Assembly (NCBI RefSeq): GCF_003992065.1
Contig: NZ_RQUZ01000006.1
Span: 62,001-126,000 of the forward strand
Reading direction: 5' to 3'
Source of the DNA: Veillonella seminalis
Lineage (GTDB): Bacteria > Bacillota > Negativicutes > Veillonellales > Veillonellaceae
Length of the DNA stretch: 64,000 nucleotides
The translations under genes and the position numbers were made by a program. Below the pieces are notes generated by a model. It worked only from the letters and a program-made list of their open reading frames with translations, was not told where the DNA came from and ran no database searches. Positions 28,329 through 36,273 of this stretch are shown one piece after another. The first letter of the stretch is position 1; every line of letters begins with the position of its first letter.

Positions 28329-29543
28329 ATGATGAGTGTTCAAAAAAATTCAATGGTTTTAAACATAGTAAGAGTTTTAACTATGGTGGCAATAATAAGT
28401 TCTTTTCAGCTTTGCGGTGAATCGGTGTCGGCTTTATCAATGACTGTCAATAACAGTAATTTAAGCAGTTTGGTTCAGTCGATAGCGCGCAGTGAAGGTA
28501 TTCCCATTACCGGTACGGAAACGTTGGAAGGAACTGTGTCGATCCGTCTTAATGAAACAAATGGGATTGCCGCGTTGCAACGTTTGGCGGCGATTAAACA
28601 TTTCAGTTTGCACGAAGATAAGGGGTTATGGATTGTAGACGGACGGGGCATGGGGGATAAGGATGCCCGGGTAGCCGAAGTAATAACGCCAAAACATATC
28701 TCTCCGGTGGCTTTGGGGGATGCTTTGACGGCTATCGTACCGGAAAAGAATATTAAGGTGGTAAAAGGGAGTAATCAAGTCATGGTGTACGGTACGGCCC
28801 TTCAATTGCGGCAGGTTCATGATATTTTGCCTTCGCTGGATATGAGCCCGAAACAAATTCGCTTAGAAGTGGCTGTTGTGGCGATTGAACATAATTTTGT
28901 AAAAGAAACAGGGATTCAGTGGTCGTGGCAAAGTTTGACGGGACGAAATAAAGATGATACCGATTCTTACGGGGGGATTCAGTTCGGTCGTGCACCGGAA
29001 GGGAGTCCGTATACCTTTTGGTTTAAGCCGGAATTAAGCGCACAGGAAACCAATAATAAGACTGTTTTAATTGCCAGACCGTCGATTATGGCCGTCAACG
29101 GCGAAGAAGCGAAAATCCTCATAGGGGACCGAATCCCTGTTTTAGAGGAAGTGAAAGACGGTACGGAGAGTCGGACAACTACTCGTTATGAAGAATCGGG
29201 GATACGTCTCACTTGTACGCCCTTTGTGACTGAAGATAACAGTATTGAAGCCGATATTCATGCGGAAGTAAGCAGTCCGGCCATGGTATCGGAATTGAAG
29301 GCATATCGCATAACGACCAGAGAAGCTCATACGCGTGTTCATTTACAGCCCGGCGAAATCCTTGTTATCGGCGGTCTCATGGATAATCGGGAAGGGAAAC
29401 AGTTTTCAAAAATACCGCTCCTCGGCGATATTCCCTTATTGGGAAAATTATTTCAACACGCCCGTAAAACAAAAGACAGTGTGGAATTGTGTATTTTTGT
29501 AAAAGCTGACACTGTGGAGGCGCCAAGCACCGACTCTCTATGA
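28329..29543 (+). CDS. Secretin (PilQ/GspD family)
   Basis: Outer-membrane ring protein that lets pili, DNA or proteins cross the outer membrane. A signal peptide is visible after ATG 28329 (hydrophobic VRVLTMVAIISSF then ESVSA). Residues 30-90 resemble a secretin N-terminal (STN-like) domain (SIARSEGIPITGTETLEGTV), 95-160 an N1/KH-like domain (VITPKHISPVALGDAL), and 165-400 the secretin domain, with VAVVAIEHNFVKETGIQW, the lip-forming IGDRIPVLEE and the C-terminal IGGLMD...IPLLGDIPLLGKLF. It is short (404 residues). TTG 28284 is an alternative start. The upstream neighbour looks like a PilP/GspC partner; no ATPase, pilin or platform gene is present. Confidence 0.88.
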   Translation: MMSVQKNSMVLNIVRVLTMVAIISSFQLCGESVSALSMTVNNSNLSSLVQSIARSEGIPITGTETLEGTVSIRLNETNGIAALQRLAAIKHFSLHEDKGLWIVDGRGMGDKDARVAEVITPKHISPVALGDALTAIVPEKNIKVVKGSNQVMVYGTALQLRQVHDILPSLDMSPKQIRLEVAVVAIEHNFVKETGIQWSWQSLTGRNKDDTDSYGGIQFGRAPEGSPYTFWFKPELSAQETNNKTVLIARPSIMAVNGEEAKILIGDRIPVLEEVKDGTESRTTTRYEESGIRLTCTPFVTEDNSIEADIHAEVSSPAMVSELKAYRITTREAHTRVHLQPGEILVIGGLMDNREGKQFSKIPLLGDIPLLGKLFQHARKTKDSVELCIFVKADTVEAPSTDSL

Positions 29544-29582
29544 TATAATAAAAAGGTATATAGATGAACGGAGGCTTAGAGG

Positions 29583-31562
29583 ATGGAACAAATCCGCGTA
29601 ATAGGATTAAGTAAATCATTTGGCGTGCTTCAAGTGTTTAACAAAGTATCCTTTGAAATAAAACATGGTGAGCGAGTCGGCTTGGTAGGACCTAACGGAG
29701 CCGGCAAATCAACGCTCATGAAATGCCTGTTGGGCATTGAAGATTATGATGAAGGTCAAATTATAAAAGACAGTGCCACTACAATCGGCTATTTACAACA
29801 GGACATTAATTTAGGCGATGACAGTTTAGCGGTGGAAATTCAGAAGGCTTTTGCCGATGTGCAATATTGGGAACAACAGTTGCTCGATGTGTCGGCTAAG
29901 CTTGCGGATGATCCTCATGATGAAAGTCTGCTTAAGCAGTTGGCCAGAATTCAGGATCGCTTAGATTGGCTGGGCGGTTATGATTATGAAGCACAAAGTC
30001 GCCGAATTGCTTATGGTCTGGGCTTTTCGGATGAAGATTTGACAAAGTCGGTATCTGAATTTTCCGGCGGTCAAAAAACGCGTATTAATTTAGCCAAAGC
30101 TTTAGTGCGCCGACCGGATTTTTTATTTTTGGACGAACCGACTAACCATTTGGATATGGATATGTTGGAATGGTTGGAAAATTATTTGAGTGCCTATGGC
30201 GGCGGCATTTTAATCATCAGCCATGACCGTTACTTTTTAGACCGTGTTACCACGCGTATTGTTGAACTGGACCATCATAAGGCGACTAGTTATCGCGGTA
30301 ATTACAGCCGATATGTGGAACAGCGTGAGGCTCAGCATAAAGCACAACAAAGTGCGTACGAAAAACAGCAGGAGTATATTCGTAAAACCGAAGAGTATAT
30401 TGATAAATACCGAGCCGGCATTAAATCTAAAATGGCCAGGGGCCGTCAGTCTCAATTGAATCGATTGGAACGCTTGGATGCACCGGAACAATCGCAGACG
30501 TTGAAATTCAGATTTCCAAAAGCGGAGTTCAGTGCAGATAAAGTGTTAACTGTGGAAGAGTTGTTTTTATCTTACGGTGAACGAGACATCGTGGAGGATG
30601 TTTCCTTTATGATTCGCCGCGGCGAAGCGGTGGCTTTAATCGGTCCGAACGGAGCCGGCAAATCTACTTTGCTGAAAGCCATTACCGGTGAATTAACACC
30701 GGAAGCGGGTTTTATAGACATCGGCAGCCGTGTATCGGTGGGGTATTTTTCGCAGGAACACGAAGAATTGCATCCTGCTTGGACGCCGGTTGATGAAATC
30801 ATGAGTCATTTTAATTACAGCGAAGAAAAAGCGCGTAATGTATTGGGCATGTTCATGTTCCAAGGTGATGATGTATTCAAAGAAATTCGTGATTTATCCG
30901 GTGGTGAACGGGCACGTTTAAGTCTTTTAATATTGTTTTTGCAAGGCAATAATTTCTTGATTTTGGATGAACCGACGAACCATTTGGATATTCCGACCCG
31001 CGAAGTGGTTGAAGATGCGTTAATGAATTTTACCGGTACATTATTGGTAGTATCGCATGACCGTTATTTCTTGGATAAAGTGTCAAAACGGACTTTGGTG
31101 CTTGAACCGGAGGGCGTTGAAGAATATTTGGGCAATTACAGTTACTATAAAGCTAAATTAAAAGAACAACAGGATTTGGCAGCTTTACAGGCGGCACAAA
31201 GCAATCAAAATGACAGCCGTGCCGGTGGTAAAAATCGTAATACCGGTAATAATTCAACGAACTCTGAAGCGGGCGATTTCGGGAATACCGATAATAGCAA
31301 TAATAACGACAATCGTGACGCTGAGCGTAATAATGCTTCCGAAGGTATTAAAATAAATTCTTTTATGCAAGCTAAAAAGCTGGAAGAAACGGAAACGGAA
31401 ATTGCCCGTTTGGAAGCAACTTTAAAAATGTACGAAGTGCAGATTCAGAACCCTGCTTTACAGGAAGATGCCGAGGCTTTGGCGGAAACAGCAGCCCATA
31501 TGGAAGCAACCAATAAAAAATTGGCTGAACTGTATGAGCTTTGGGAGCAATTGGCGCAATGA
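29583..31562 (+). CDS. ABC-F family ATPase
   Basis: Soluble protein with two ABC domains and no membrane part; relatives act on ribosomes (translation factors, antibiotic protection). It has 659 residues. Walker A GPNGAGKST occurs twice (about 37 and 355), with signatures FSGGQKTRI and LSGGERARL and DEPTNHLD twice. The inter-domain linker (about 240-305) is helical and charged. Between the second ABC domain and a C-terminal coiled coil sits an Asn/Ser/Gly-rich stretch of about 50 residues (537-588). The start at 29583 is preceded by a GGAGG and overlaps no neighbour; the stop shares ATGA with gluQ. Confidence 0.93.
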   Translation: MEQIRVIGLSKSFGVLQVFNKVSFEIKHGERVGLVGPNGAGKSTLMKCLLGIEDYDEGQIIKDSATTIGYLQQDINLGDDSLAVEIQKAFADVQYWEQQLLDVSAKLADDPHDESLLKQLARIQDRLDWLGGYDYEAQSRRIAYGLGFSDEDLTKSVSEFSGGQKTRINLAKALVRRPDFLFLDEPTNHLDMDMLEWLENYLSAYGGGILIISHDRYFLDRVTTRIVELDHHKATSYRGNYSRYVEQREAQHKAQQSAYEKQQEYIRKTEEYIDKYRAGIKSKMARGRQSQLNRLERLDAPEQSQTLKFRFPKAEFSADKVLTVEELFLSYGERDIVEDVSFMIRRGEAVALIGPNGAGKSTLLKAITGELTPEAGFIDIGSRVSVGYFSQEHEELHPAWTPVDEIMSHFNYSEEKARNVLGMFMFQGDDVFKEIRDLSGGERARLSLLILFLQGNNFLILDEPTNHLDIPTREVVEDALMNFTGTLLVVSHDRYFLDKVSKRTLVLEPEGVEEYLGNYSYYKAKLKEQQDLAALQAAQSNQNDSRAGGKNRNTGNNSTNSEAGDFGNTDNSNNNDNRDAERNNASEGIKINSFMQAKKLEETETEIARLEATLKMYEVQIQNPALQEDAEALAETAAHMEATNKKLAELYELWEQLAQ

Positions 31563-32536
31563 TTAATAAAATTAAAGGGCGATTTGCACCGAGCCCGACC
31601 GGGCATCTGCATTTAGGCAACTTATGGATTGCCATGCTCTCGTGGCTGCAAGTCAAACAACAGCAAGGCACCTTTGTGTTGCGCATGGAAGATATTGATA
31701 TTCAACGAGCCAAACGGCAATTCGGTGAAGACTTGCTGGATGATTTGGAATGGTTCGGACTGACTTGGGATGAAGGACCGCGTGCAGGTGGTCCTGACGG
31801 CTCCTATTGGCAAAGTGAACGCTATCCGATTTATGAGGCGCAGATTACGAAGTGGCAGGATCAGGGATTGGTGTATCCCTGTTACTGTAATCGGGCTCGT
31901 TTACAAAGTATTGCGTCGGCACCGCACGGTCATGAAGGGATTGCTCATTACGACGGTCATTGTCGCAATTTGAGTGAATCGGAACGCCATGCCTATGAAT
32001 CTCATAAAACACCATCATGGCGTATGAAAGTAGAGTCGCGCATATATGAATTTAACGATTTTTGGCAAGGACCGCAAAAAGCTGAGCTCATACCGGCACA
32101 GGATGATTTTATCGTTCGGCGCGCCGACGGCATGTTTGCTTACAATTTAGCGGTTGTTATGGATGATATTGCCATGGGCATTACCGACATAGTTCGGGGC
32201 TTTGATTTATTGCCGGCCGTAGGGGGACAGTTGTGGCTCTATGAATGCTTCGGAGCAGAGCCGCCAAGGTATGCACATGCACCGTTAGTCGTTGACAGTG
32301 AAGGCTATCGTTTATCAAAAAGACAGCAAAGCATAACGTTGCGGGAATTGAGAATGAGCGGCTGCAGCGCACCTATGATTTTAGGACGACTGGCAGTGGC
32401 GGCAGGGCTTGTTATGCCTTCACAATTGCAAAAATTCGGAAGCCTGTCATGGGAGAATTTGTTGAATTATTCTCTTGATAATAATTATCTAAAACAGGCA
32501 CAAATTAGATTGACAAATTTCGATGTTTTGATATAA
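31559..32536 (+). CDS. gluQ: Glutamyl-Q tRNA(Asp) synthetase
   Basis: Catalytic-domain-only paralogue of glutamyl-tRNA synthetase that attaches glutamate to the queuosine base of tRNA-Asp. It has 325 residues. The HIGH-like motif is in PSPTGHLHLGNL (about residues 11-22), the zinc site is CYC with YDGHC (near 111-140), and the KMSKS-like motif is RLSKRQ near 250. There is no anticodon-binding domain, which separates it from GltX. The start ATG 31559 overlaps the stop of the ABC-F gene (ATGA). The last 27 nt contain the promoter for the next gene. Confidence 0.92.
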   Translation: MINKIKGRFAPSPTGHLHLGNLWIAMLSWLQVKQQQGTFVLRMEDIDIQRAKRQFGEDLLDDLEWFGLTWDEGPRAGGPDGSYWQSERYPIYEAQITKWQDQGLVYPCYCNRARLQSIASAPHGHEGIAHYDGHCRNLSESERHAYESHKTPSWRMKVESRIYEFNDFWQGPQKAELIPAQDDFIVRRADGMFAYNLAVVMDDIAMGITDIVRGFDLLPAVGGQLWLYECFGAEPPRYAHAPLVVDSEGYRLSKRQQSITLRELRMSGCSAPMILGRLAVAAGLVMPSQLQKFGSLSWENLLNYSLDNNYLKQAQIRLTNFDVLI

Positions 32537-32537
32537 T
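32510..32537 (+). promoter_or_regulatory. Consensus vegetative promoter inside the end of gluQ
   Basis: TTGACA (32510-32515) and TATAAT (32532-32537) are both perfect consensus hexamers with a 16-bp spacer. The -10 element overlaps the gluQ stop codon. It should drive the CoA-binding protein gene at 32563 with a leader of roughly 20 nt. Confidence 0.8.
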
Positions 32538-32562
32538 AAACATAGAGAGTTGAGGTGATTAA

Positions 32563-32934
32563 ATGACACCAAAAGAAGCGCTGACCAAAAAAGTTTGGGC
32601 CGTATTGGGCGCTACCGGACGTAAGGAAAAATTCGGCTATAAAATATATGCTTGTTTGCGCGATCACGGATATACAGTATATCCCGTGAATCCGAATGTA
32701 AATGAGATCGACGGCGCTACTTGTTATGCGTCACTTCACGATTTACCGGAAGTTCCCGAAGTAGTGGATTTTGTAGTTCCGGAAGCTGTAGGTTTACAGG
32801 CTTTGGATGATTGCAAGGCATTGGGAATTTCGGTTGTTTGGTTGCAGCCGGGGGCCGATAAACCGGCCGTTGTGGCTAAAGGCAAAGAACTGGGACTGGA
32901 AGTAATTCAGGATTGTGTACTGGTTCAGATTTGA
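32563..32934 (+). CDS. CoA-binding domain protein (YccU type)
   Basis: A 123-residue single Rossmann-like CoA-binding domain. The nucleotide motif VLGATGRKEKFGYKI (about 14-28) and the core YPVNPNVNEIDG (about 40-52), followed by DFVVPEAVG, match the YccU family, whose function is unsettled. The start has GAGGTGA upstream. It is driven by the strong promoter at 32510-32537, so it is probably well expressed. Confidence 0.87.
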   Translation: MTPKEALTKKVWAVLGATGRKEKFGYKIYACLRDHGYTVYPVNPNVNEIDGATCYASLHDLPEVPEVVDFVVPEAVGLQALDDCKALGISVVWLQPGADKPAVVAKGKELGLEVIQDCVLVQI

Positions 32935-32959
32935 CCGGCGACCAATTATGTAGTTTAAT
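32931..32959 (+). promoter_or_regulatory. Promoter for thioredoxin gene
   Basis: TTGACC (32931-32936) and TTTAAT (32954-32959) are separated by 17 bp; the -35 overlaps the stop codon of the CoA-binding gene. A second possible -10, TATAAT, starts at 32959. The leader to the trx start is about 65 nt and contains the dyad at 32993-33007. Confidence 0.6.
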
Positions 32960-32992
32960 ATAATTAGCGTATATATTGATATTTATTTTCAG

Positions 32993-33007
32993 CAAATTTG
33001 AAATTTG
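32993..33007. promoter_or_regulatory. 15-bp dyad in thioredoxin leader
   Basis: CAAATTTGAAATTTG is a perfect 7-1-7 inverted repeat lying 10 nt before the ribosome-binding site AGGAGG of trxA. It could be an operator downstream of the promoter or a weak RNA hairpin; AT-rich chance occurrence is possible. Confidence 0.35.
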
Positions 33008-33030
33008 TTGATTTAGGAGGTTATTTAACT

Positions 33031-33351
33031 ATGGCAAATGTAACAGAATTAACAGTAGCAAACTTTAAAGATACCGTGACTTCCAAAGAAGTGGCAATTG
33101 TAGATTTTTGGGCTCCATGGTGCGGTTATTGCGTACGTATGATGCCTATTTTCGAAGCTTTATCCGAAGAATTGGGCGATAAAGTTGTATTCGCTAAAGT
33201 TAACACTGATGAAGTAGTTGAATTAGCTAAAGAATTCAAAATCGAAGTTTTGCCTACATTCGCTATCATTAAAAACGGCGAAGTAGTAGATCGCAAAATC
33301 GGTTACATTCCTCAGAATGAATTGAAAGCAGCTATCGAAGCTCAGTTATAA
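33031..33351 (+). CDS. trxA: Thioredoxin with CGYC active site
   Basis: Small cytoplasmic dithiol-disulfide oxidoreductase, 106 residues, a typical thioredoxin fold. The active site is WCGYC (Cys31-Cys34) instead of the classical WCGPC, and the cis-proline segment VLPTF is near residue 74. ATG 33031 follows TTAGGAGG; the upstream ATG 32998 would place this site inside the gene. A strong terminator follows (33372-33406). The changed dipeptide between the cysteines is expected to alter redox potential, so this may not be the housekeeping thioredoxin. Confidence 0.92.
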   Translation: MANVTELTVANFKDTVTSKEVAIVDFWAPWCGYCVRMMPIFEALSEELGDKVVFAKVNTDEVVELAKEFKIEVLPTFAIIKNGEVVDRKIGYIPQNELKAAIEAQL

Positions 33352-33371
33352 TTTAATAACAAAACTATGCC

Positions 33372-33406
33372 AAAGGCCTTCACGCAAAGCGTGAAGGCCT
33401 TTTTTC
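33372..33406 (+). terminator. Strong intrinsic terminator after trxA
   Basis: AAAGGCCTTCACGC pairs over 14 bp with GCGTGAAGGCCTTT around the loop AAA, followed by a T-run to 33406. The stem is GC-rich and perfect. Confidence 0.92.
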
Positions 33407-33471
33407 TCGCGGAGATATCTTTGCCAAAAACGCACTATCGCGATGACGGTATGATGCACTTTTCTAAAGTG

Positions 33472-33669
33472 AAAAGAAGTCCCCGTAAAGAACCGTTTTA
33501 AGTAATATGGCACTTTCTTTGTTGCTGCATGATAGTCTTGCGTATAAAAAATATATCGCCTCCATAGGGTCTTTTTGCGAAGCAAACCAAGCCTATGGAG
33601 GCGATATATTTTTATATGGCAGTGTAGAAACATGCCATGATGTTTATGCTGCTTGCGGGGACTTCTTTT
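33472..33669. repeat. Large foldback (imperfect ~198-bp inverted repeat) between convergent genes
   Basis: The outer arms are exact over 14 bp (33472-33485 with 33656-33669). The inner arms are exact over 22 bp (33547-33568 with 33592-33613) around a 23-nt loop that itself holds TTTGC-GAA-GCAAA. The middle part pairs patchily (ATGGCA and TTTCT blocks). The right arm reaches the thrE stop codon. The A-rich and T-rich flanks of the inner stem would make it a two-way terminator for trxA and thrE, but the size suggests a miniature inverted-repeat element. Confidence 0.75.
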
Positions 33670-35105
33670 TATTCCGAAAGCGACTTCTGCCGTTCGCGAA
33701 GCGCTTTTTGCAAAGAAATCTCCTTTTTTCTATCCAAATAACTTCTTGCAATAATATGTGCAATGGCTACGCCGATGGCGATACAGATGATGGTGAGTTC
33801 GCCGGTAATCCCACTGCGCAAGGCGAAGAGCAAATTATCCGGTGTGAGCTGATTAATAGTAAGCAGACCGAATAAGAAACGGTATAATAATACGCCCGGG
33901 ATTAAAGGAATGACGGCCGGAATAGACAGAATCAACGGAGCCGTCCGCAAGAGTTTGTATGTTTTAAGCGCCAATAAACCGATGATGGCAGAAGCTACAA
34001 AGCTGGCACCTACAAGCGTAAAACCAAAATCAACGATGAGTATGTTGCGGGTAATAACACTGATGGTACCGCCTAATGCCGTGACCCATAGTAAACGATA
34101 CGGTGTATTGAAAATCATAGCGAAGCATACAGCCCCGACGGCAGCGGCTATCGCTTGAATCGGCGTTACCACAACCGGGGTAATATTGAGGTGGGTAAAG
34201 GTGGAGACATGGTCGAAATAGAGCGACATGGCGATACCCACGGACATGCTGCTTACAATCAGTAAAGTGTGCATGGCACGCGTCATACCGGATACGATAT
34301 GGTTATTAATCATATCATCCACCGCATTGATCAGCGGCACACCGGGGATTAAAAAGAGGGTACAACTGACCATGGCATATATAATAGTGCCGTATTCAAA
34401 GGTTGTATTAATCAGATTGGCTGTAAAAGTAGCGGCAAAAGAGGCGGCTACTACACCAAAATAAAAATTGATTTGATAGTGATGGCAAATGTAGCGGGCA
34501 ATAAAGCCGATAATGGCACATATTACAGTAACTAAAGCGGCTAAAAATGTACCGCCGAATAAAATACTGAAAGCGCCGCAAGCGAAACCGGCCGCAAGGC
34601 CGTGAAAGGCTACCGGGTATTTAGGCGGTGCCTCAGCGATAGTTTTCAGATGAGCTTCAAATTCATCAAGGCTGTAATTTTCGTTGATGGCTTTCCAGGT
34701 TAATTTTGACAATGTAGATAATATTGTCATGTTTACGCCGTGCAACGGCGTTTTACGGAACACGGTGTAAGAGTGTTTTTCATCGTTAATGTTCAGCATT
34801 AATGTCATATAGGTAATATGAATATGAACATATTGAGGCGGAATCCCCATATAAGAGGCGGCGCGCATCATATCACGTTGAATGTGATTGGTGTTGGCGC
34901 CGTTTTGCATAAGTAATTGGCCAAAGCAAAGGAGCAGTTCCATTTTACGGTGGATGGCGACAAACGGTTCACACATAATTTGGTAGTTTGACGGACCGCG
35001 GGAACAGCATTTGTCGTGCTTGTTCTGATGTTGGTGGCTCCGCGAACGTGTGCCGCCGTGACCATGAGTACTATGGCTTGTATGTTGTGTTTTATCAATG
35101 CTCAT
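33669..35105 (-). CDS. thrE: Threonine/serine exporter ThrE, single-chain form
   Basis: Inner-membrane exporter of threonine and serine. The 478 residues join a DUF1212/ThrE N-terminal half (LMQNGANTNHIQRDM near residue 62, then membrane segments) to the C-terminal half of the ThrE_2/DUF3815 type, giving about ten membrane segments in all. The N-terminus is unusual: residues 8-34 contain seven histidines and end in two cysteines, which could bind metal. ATG at 35105 is preceded on this strand by GAAAGGA. It is convergent with trxA, and the spacer holds the foldback at 33472-33669. Confidence 0.88.
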   Translation of the reverse strand: MSIDKTQHTSHSTHGHGGTRSRSHQHQNKHDKCCSRGPSNYQIMCEPFVAIHRKMELLLCFGQLLMQNGANTNHIQRDMMRAASYMGIPPQYVHIHITYMTLMLNINDEKHSYTVFRKTPLHGVNMTILSTLSKLTWKAINENYSLDEFEAHLKTIAEAPPKYPVAFHGLAAGFACGAFSILFGGTFLAALVTVICAIIGFIARYICHHYQINFYFGVVAASFAATFTANLINTTFEYGTIIYAMVSCTLFLIPGVPLINAVDDMINNHIVSGMTRAMHTLLIVSSMSVGIAMSLYFDHVSTFTHLNITPVVVTPIQAIAAAVGAVCFAMIFNTPYRLLWVTALGGTISVITRNILIVDFGFTLVGASFVASAIIGLLALKTYKLLRTAPLILSIPAVIPLIPGVLLYRFLFGLLTINQLTPDNLLFALRSGITGELTIICIAIGVAIAHIIARSYLDRKKEISLQKALRERQKSLSE

Positions 35106-35338
35106 AGAATGAGTCCTTTCTGTTAGTTTCAGTATTTACAGATAATTCTTAATTTGTGTCTATGTATAGTATAGCAGAAGTGTGTCTGTTTTATGACAGA
35201 TATAGATAATTATCATAAATAGGGCAAAAAAATGAAAATCGTATATTGAATTTGCATACTGAAAATAATATTCTTTATTTTTTAATGGCGTTTTGTTCTT
35301 GATTGAGGAATCATTCATGACGAATGAGAAGGGGGCGG

Positions 35339-35445
35339 TGTTAAAAAGTGGGGGTGTTTTTTATATGTTCCGAAAGATTTAAAACAATCGGTGGTAAAAA
35401 GTGGTGTTTTTTCGATTTTTTATTCTGGCGGTGGTGCAAAGTGGA
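35339..35445 (+). promoter_or_regulatory. Distal array of TGG-type MraZ-like boxes
   Basis: Three similar modules, each with two TG-type boxes exactly 10 nt apart: TGTT 35339 and TGGG 35349; TGGT 35392 and TGGT 35402; TGGT 35432 and TGGA 35442. Each module reads like CGGTG-N4/5-AAAGTGG. The last four boxes are in a common 10-nt register. The form combines the E. coli MraZ site (TGGG repeats every 10 nt) with the AAAGTG motif of mycoplasma MraZ. They lie 155-260 bp upstream of the proximal boxes. Confidence 0.6.
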
Positions 35446-35588
35446 GCGATTCAAATATGACTGTTTTATTTTATCGTACATACAGACCAAAAACAGAAAC
35501 AAAAAATCGGTTAAGTGAAGCCAATTTACGATTAAATGTTTGCTTTTAAAAATTTTTCTTTAAATTTTGCTAAATTTTGCAGATTTTA

Positions 35589-35633
35589 TTGTTATTAAGT
35601 GGGGGAATGTGGTAGAATTTACCATATAGTGGT
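35589..35633 (+). promoter_or_regulatory. mraZ promoter with overlapping MraZ-like boxes
   Basis: A -35 TTGTTA (35589-35594) and -10 TAGAAT (35613-35618), 18 bp apart, drive the dcw cluster. TGG boxes start at 35600 (TGGG), 35610 (TGGT) and 35630 (TGGT), i.e. on one helical face at 10-nt register, inside and just after the promoter. MraZ bound here would block RNA polymerase, as known for E. coli MraZ. Confidence 0.65.
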
Positions 35634-35669
35634 AGATAAGATAGGGAACGTGTAAAAGGAGGTGAGACA

Positions 35670-36104
35670 ATGATGTTCATGGGTGAGTTTTCACATACCA
35701 TTGATACGAAGGGACGTTTAATTATTCCGGCAAAATTGCGCGAACAATTAGGGGAGTCCTGTATCATGACCAAGAGCTTCGATAATTGTCTCGCAATTTA
35801 TACGTCCGAAATGTTTGCCGCCAAAGCAGCAGCACTGATGAACCAGCCAAACGGTAAGGCCGGTGTTCGCGGTCTTAAACGTCAGATTTTTGCTAATGCC
35901 AATGAACTGGAATTCGACCGTCAAGGGCGTATTTTGGTACCGGCTACATTGCGCGAATATGCCAAACTGCAGAAAGAGGTTATGGTAATCGGCGTAGCCG
36001 ATCATGTGGAAATCTGGAATCGTGAACATTGGATGGCTTACCAGGAAGATATGGATGACAATATGGAACAATTGTCTGAAAACATGGAAGATTTTTTGCT
36101 GTAA
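35670..36104 (+). CDS. mraZ: Transcriptional regulator MraZ
   Basis: First gene of the division and cell-wall cluster; an AbrB-fold DNA-binding protein forming large rings and repressing its own operon in E. coli. It has 144 residues with the two tandem motifs DTKGRLIIPAKLRE (near 13-26) and DRQGRILVPATLRE (near 83-96), both containing the hallmark DxxGR. The start is ATG 35670 or, by homology to the usual MFMGE N-terminus, ATG 35673; AGGAGGTGA lies upstream. Candidate binding sites are found at 35339-35445 and 35600-35633. Confidence 0.96.
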   Translation: MMFMGEFSHTIDTKGRLIIPAKLREQLGESCIMTKSFDNCLAIYTSEMFAAKAAALMNQPNGKAGVRGLKRQIFANANELEFDRQGRILVPATLREYAKLQKEVMVIGVADHVEIWNREHWMAYQEDMDDNMEQLSENMEDFLL

Positions 36105-36273
36105 GCGTTTTATTTTAAATTGATTTTATAAAGCTAAGCTTGAAAGCTCTTTTAAAAAGATGTTTTAAGAGATTTATTGACGGCTTATTTTTAAGTAATG
36201 CAATACTATAGCGATATAGTGAATGTTTGATTAAGGGTTGAGCATAATTGTGAAAACGGAAAGGAGCGGCCCC

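Larger units (their letters stand above)
35106..35669. other. 564-nt AT-rich spacer between thrE and mraZ
   Basis: No convincing coding region is seen. The thrE-proximal part holds TATACT-like -10 sequences on the - strand and a small hairpin (TCTGT-TTTATG-ACAGA, near 35188-35203). From 35339 onward it holds the TGG-type MraZ motifs described in separate entries, then homopolymer A/T tracts (about 35470-35590), then the mraZ promoter. Confidence 0.6.

Noticed and set aside
33507-33875. Possible + strand protein of 122 residues
   Set aside because: It spans the foldback and runs into the antisense of thrE; no good ribosome-binding site and a composition unlike neighbouring genes.
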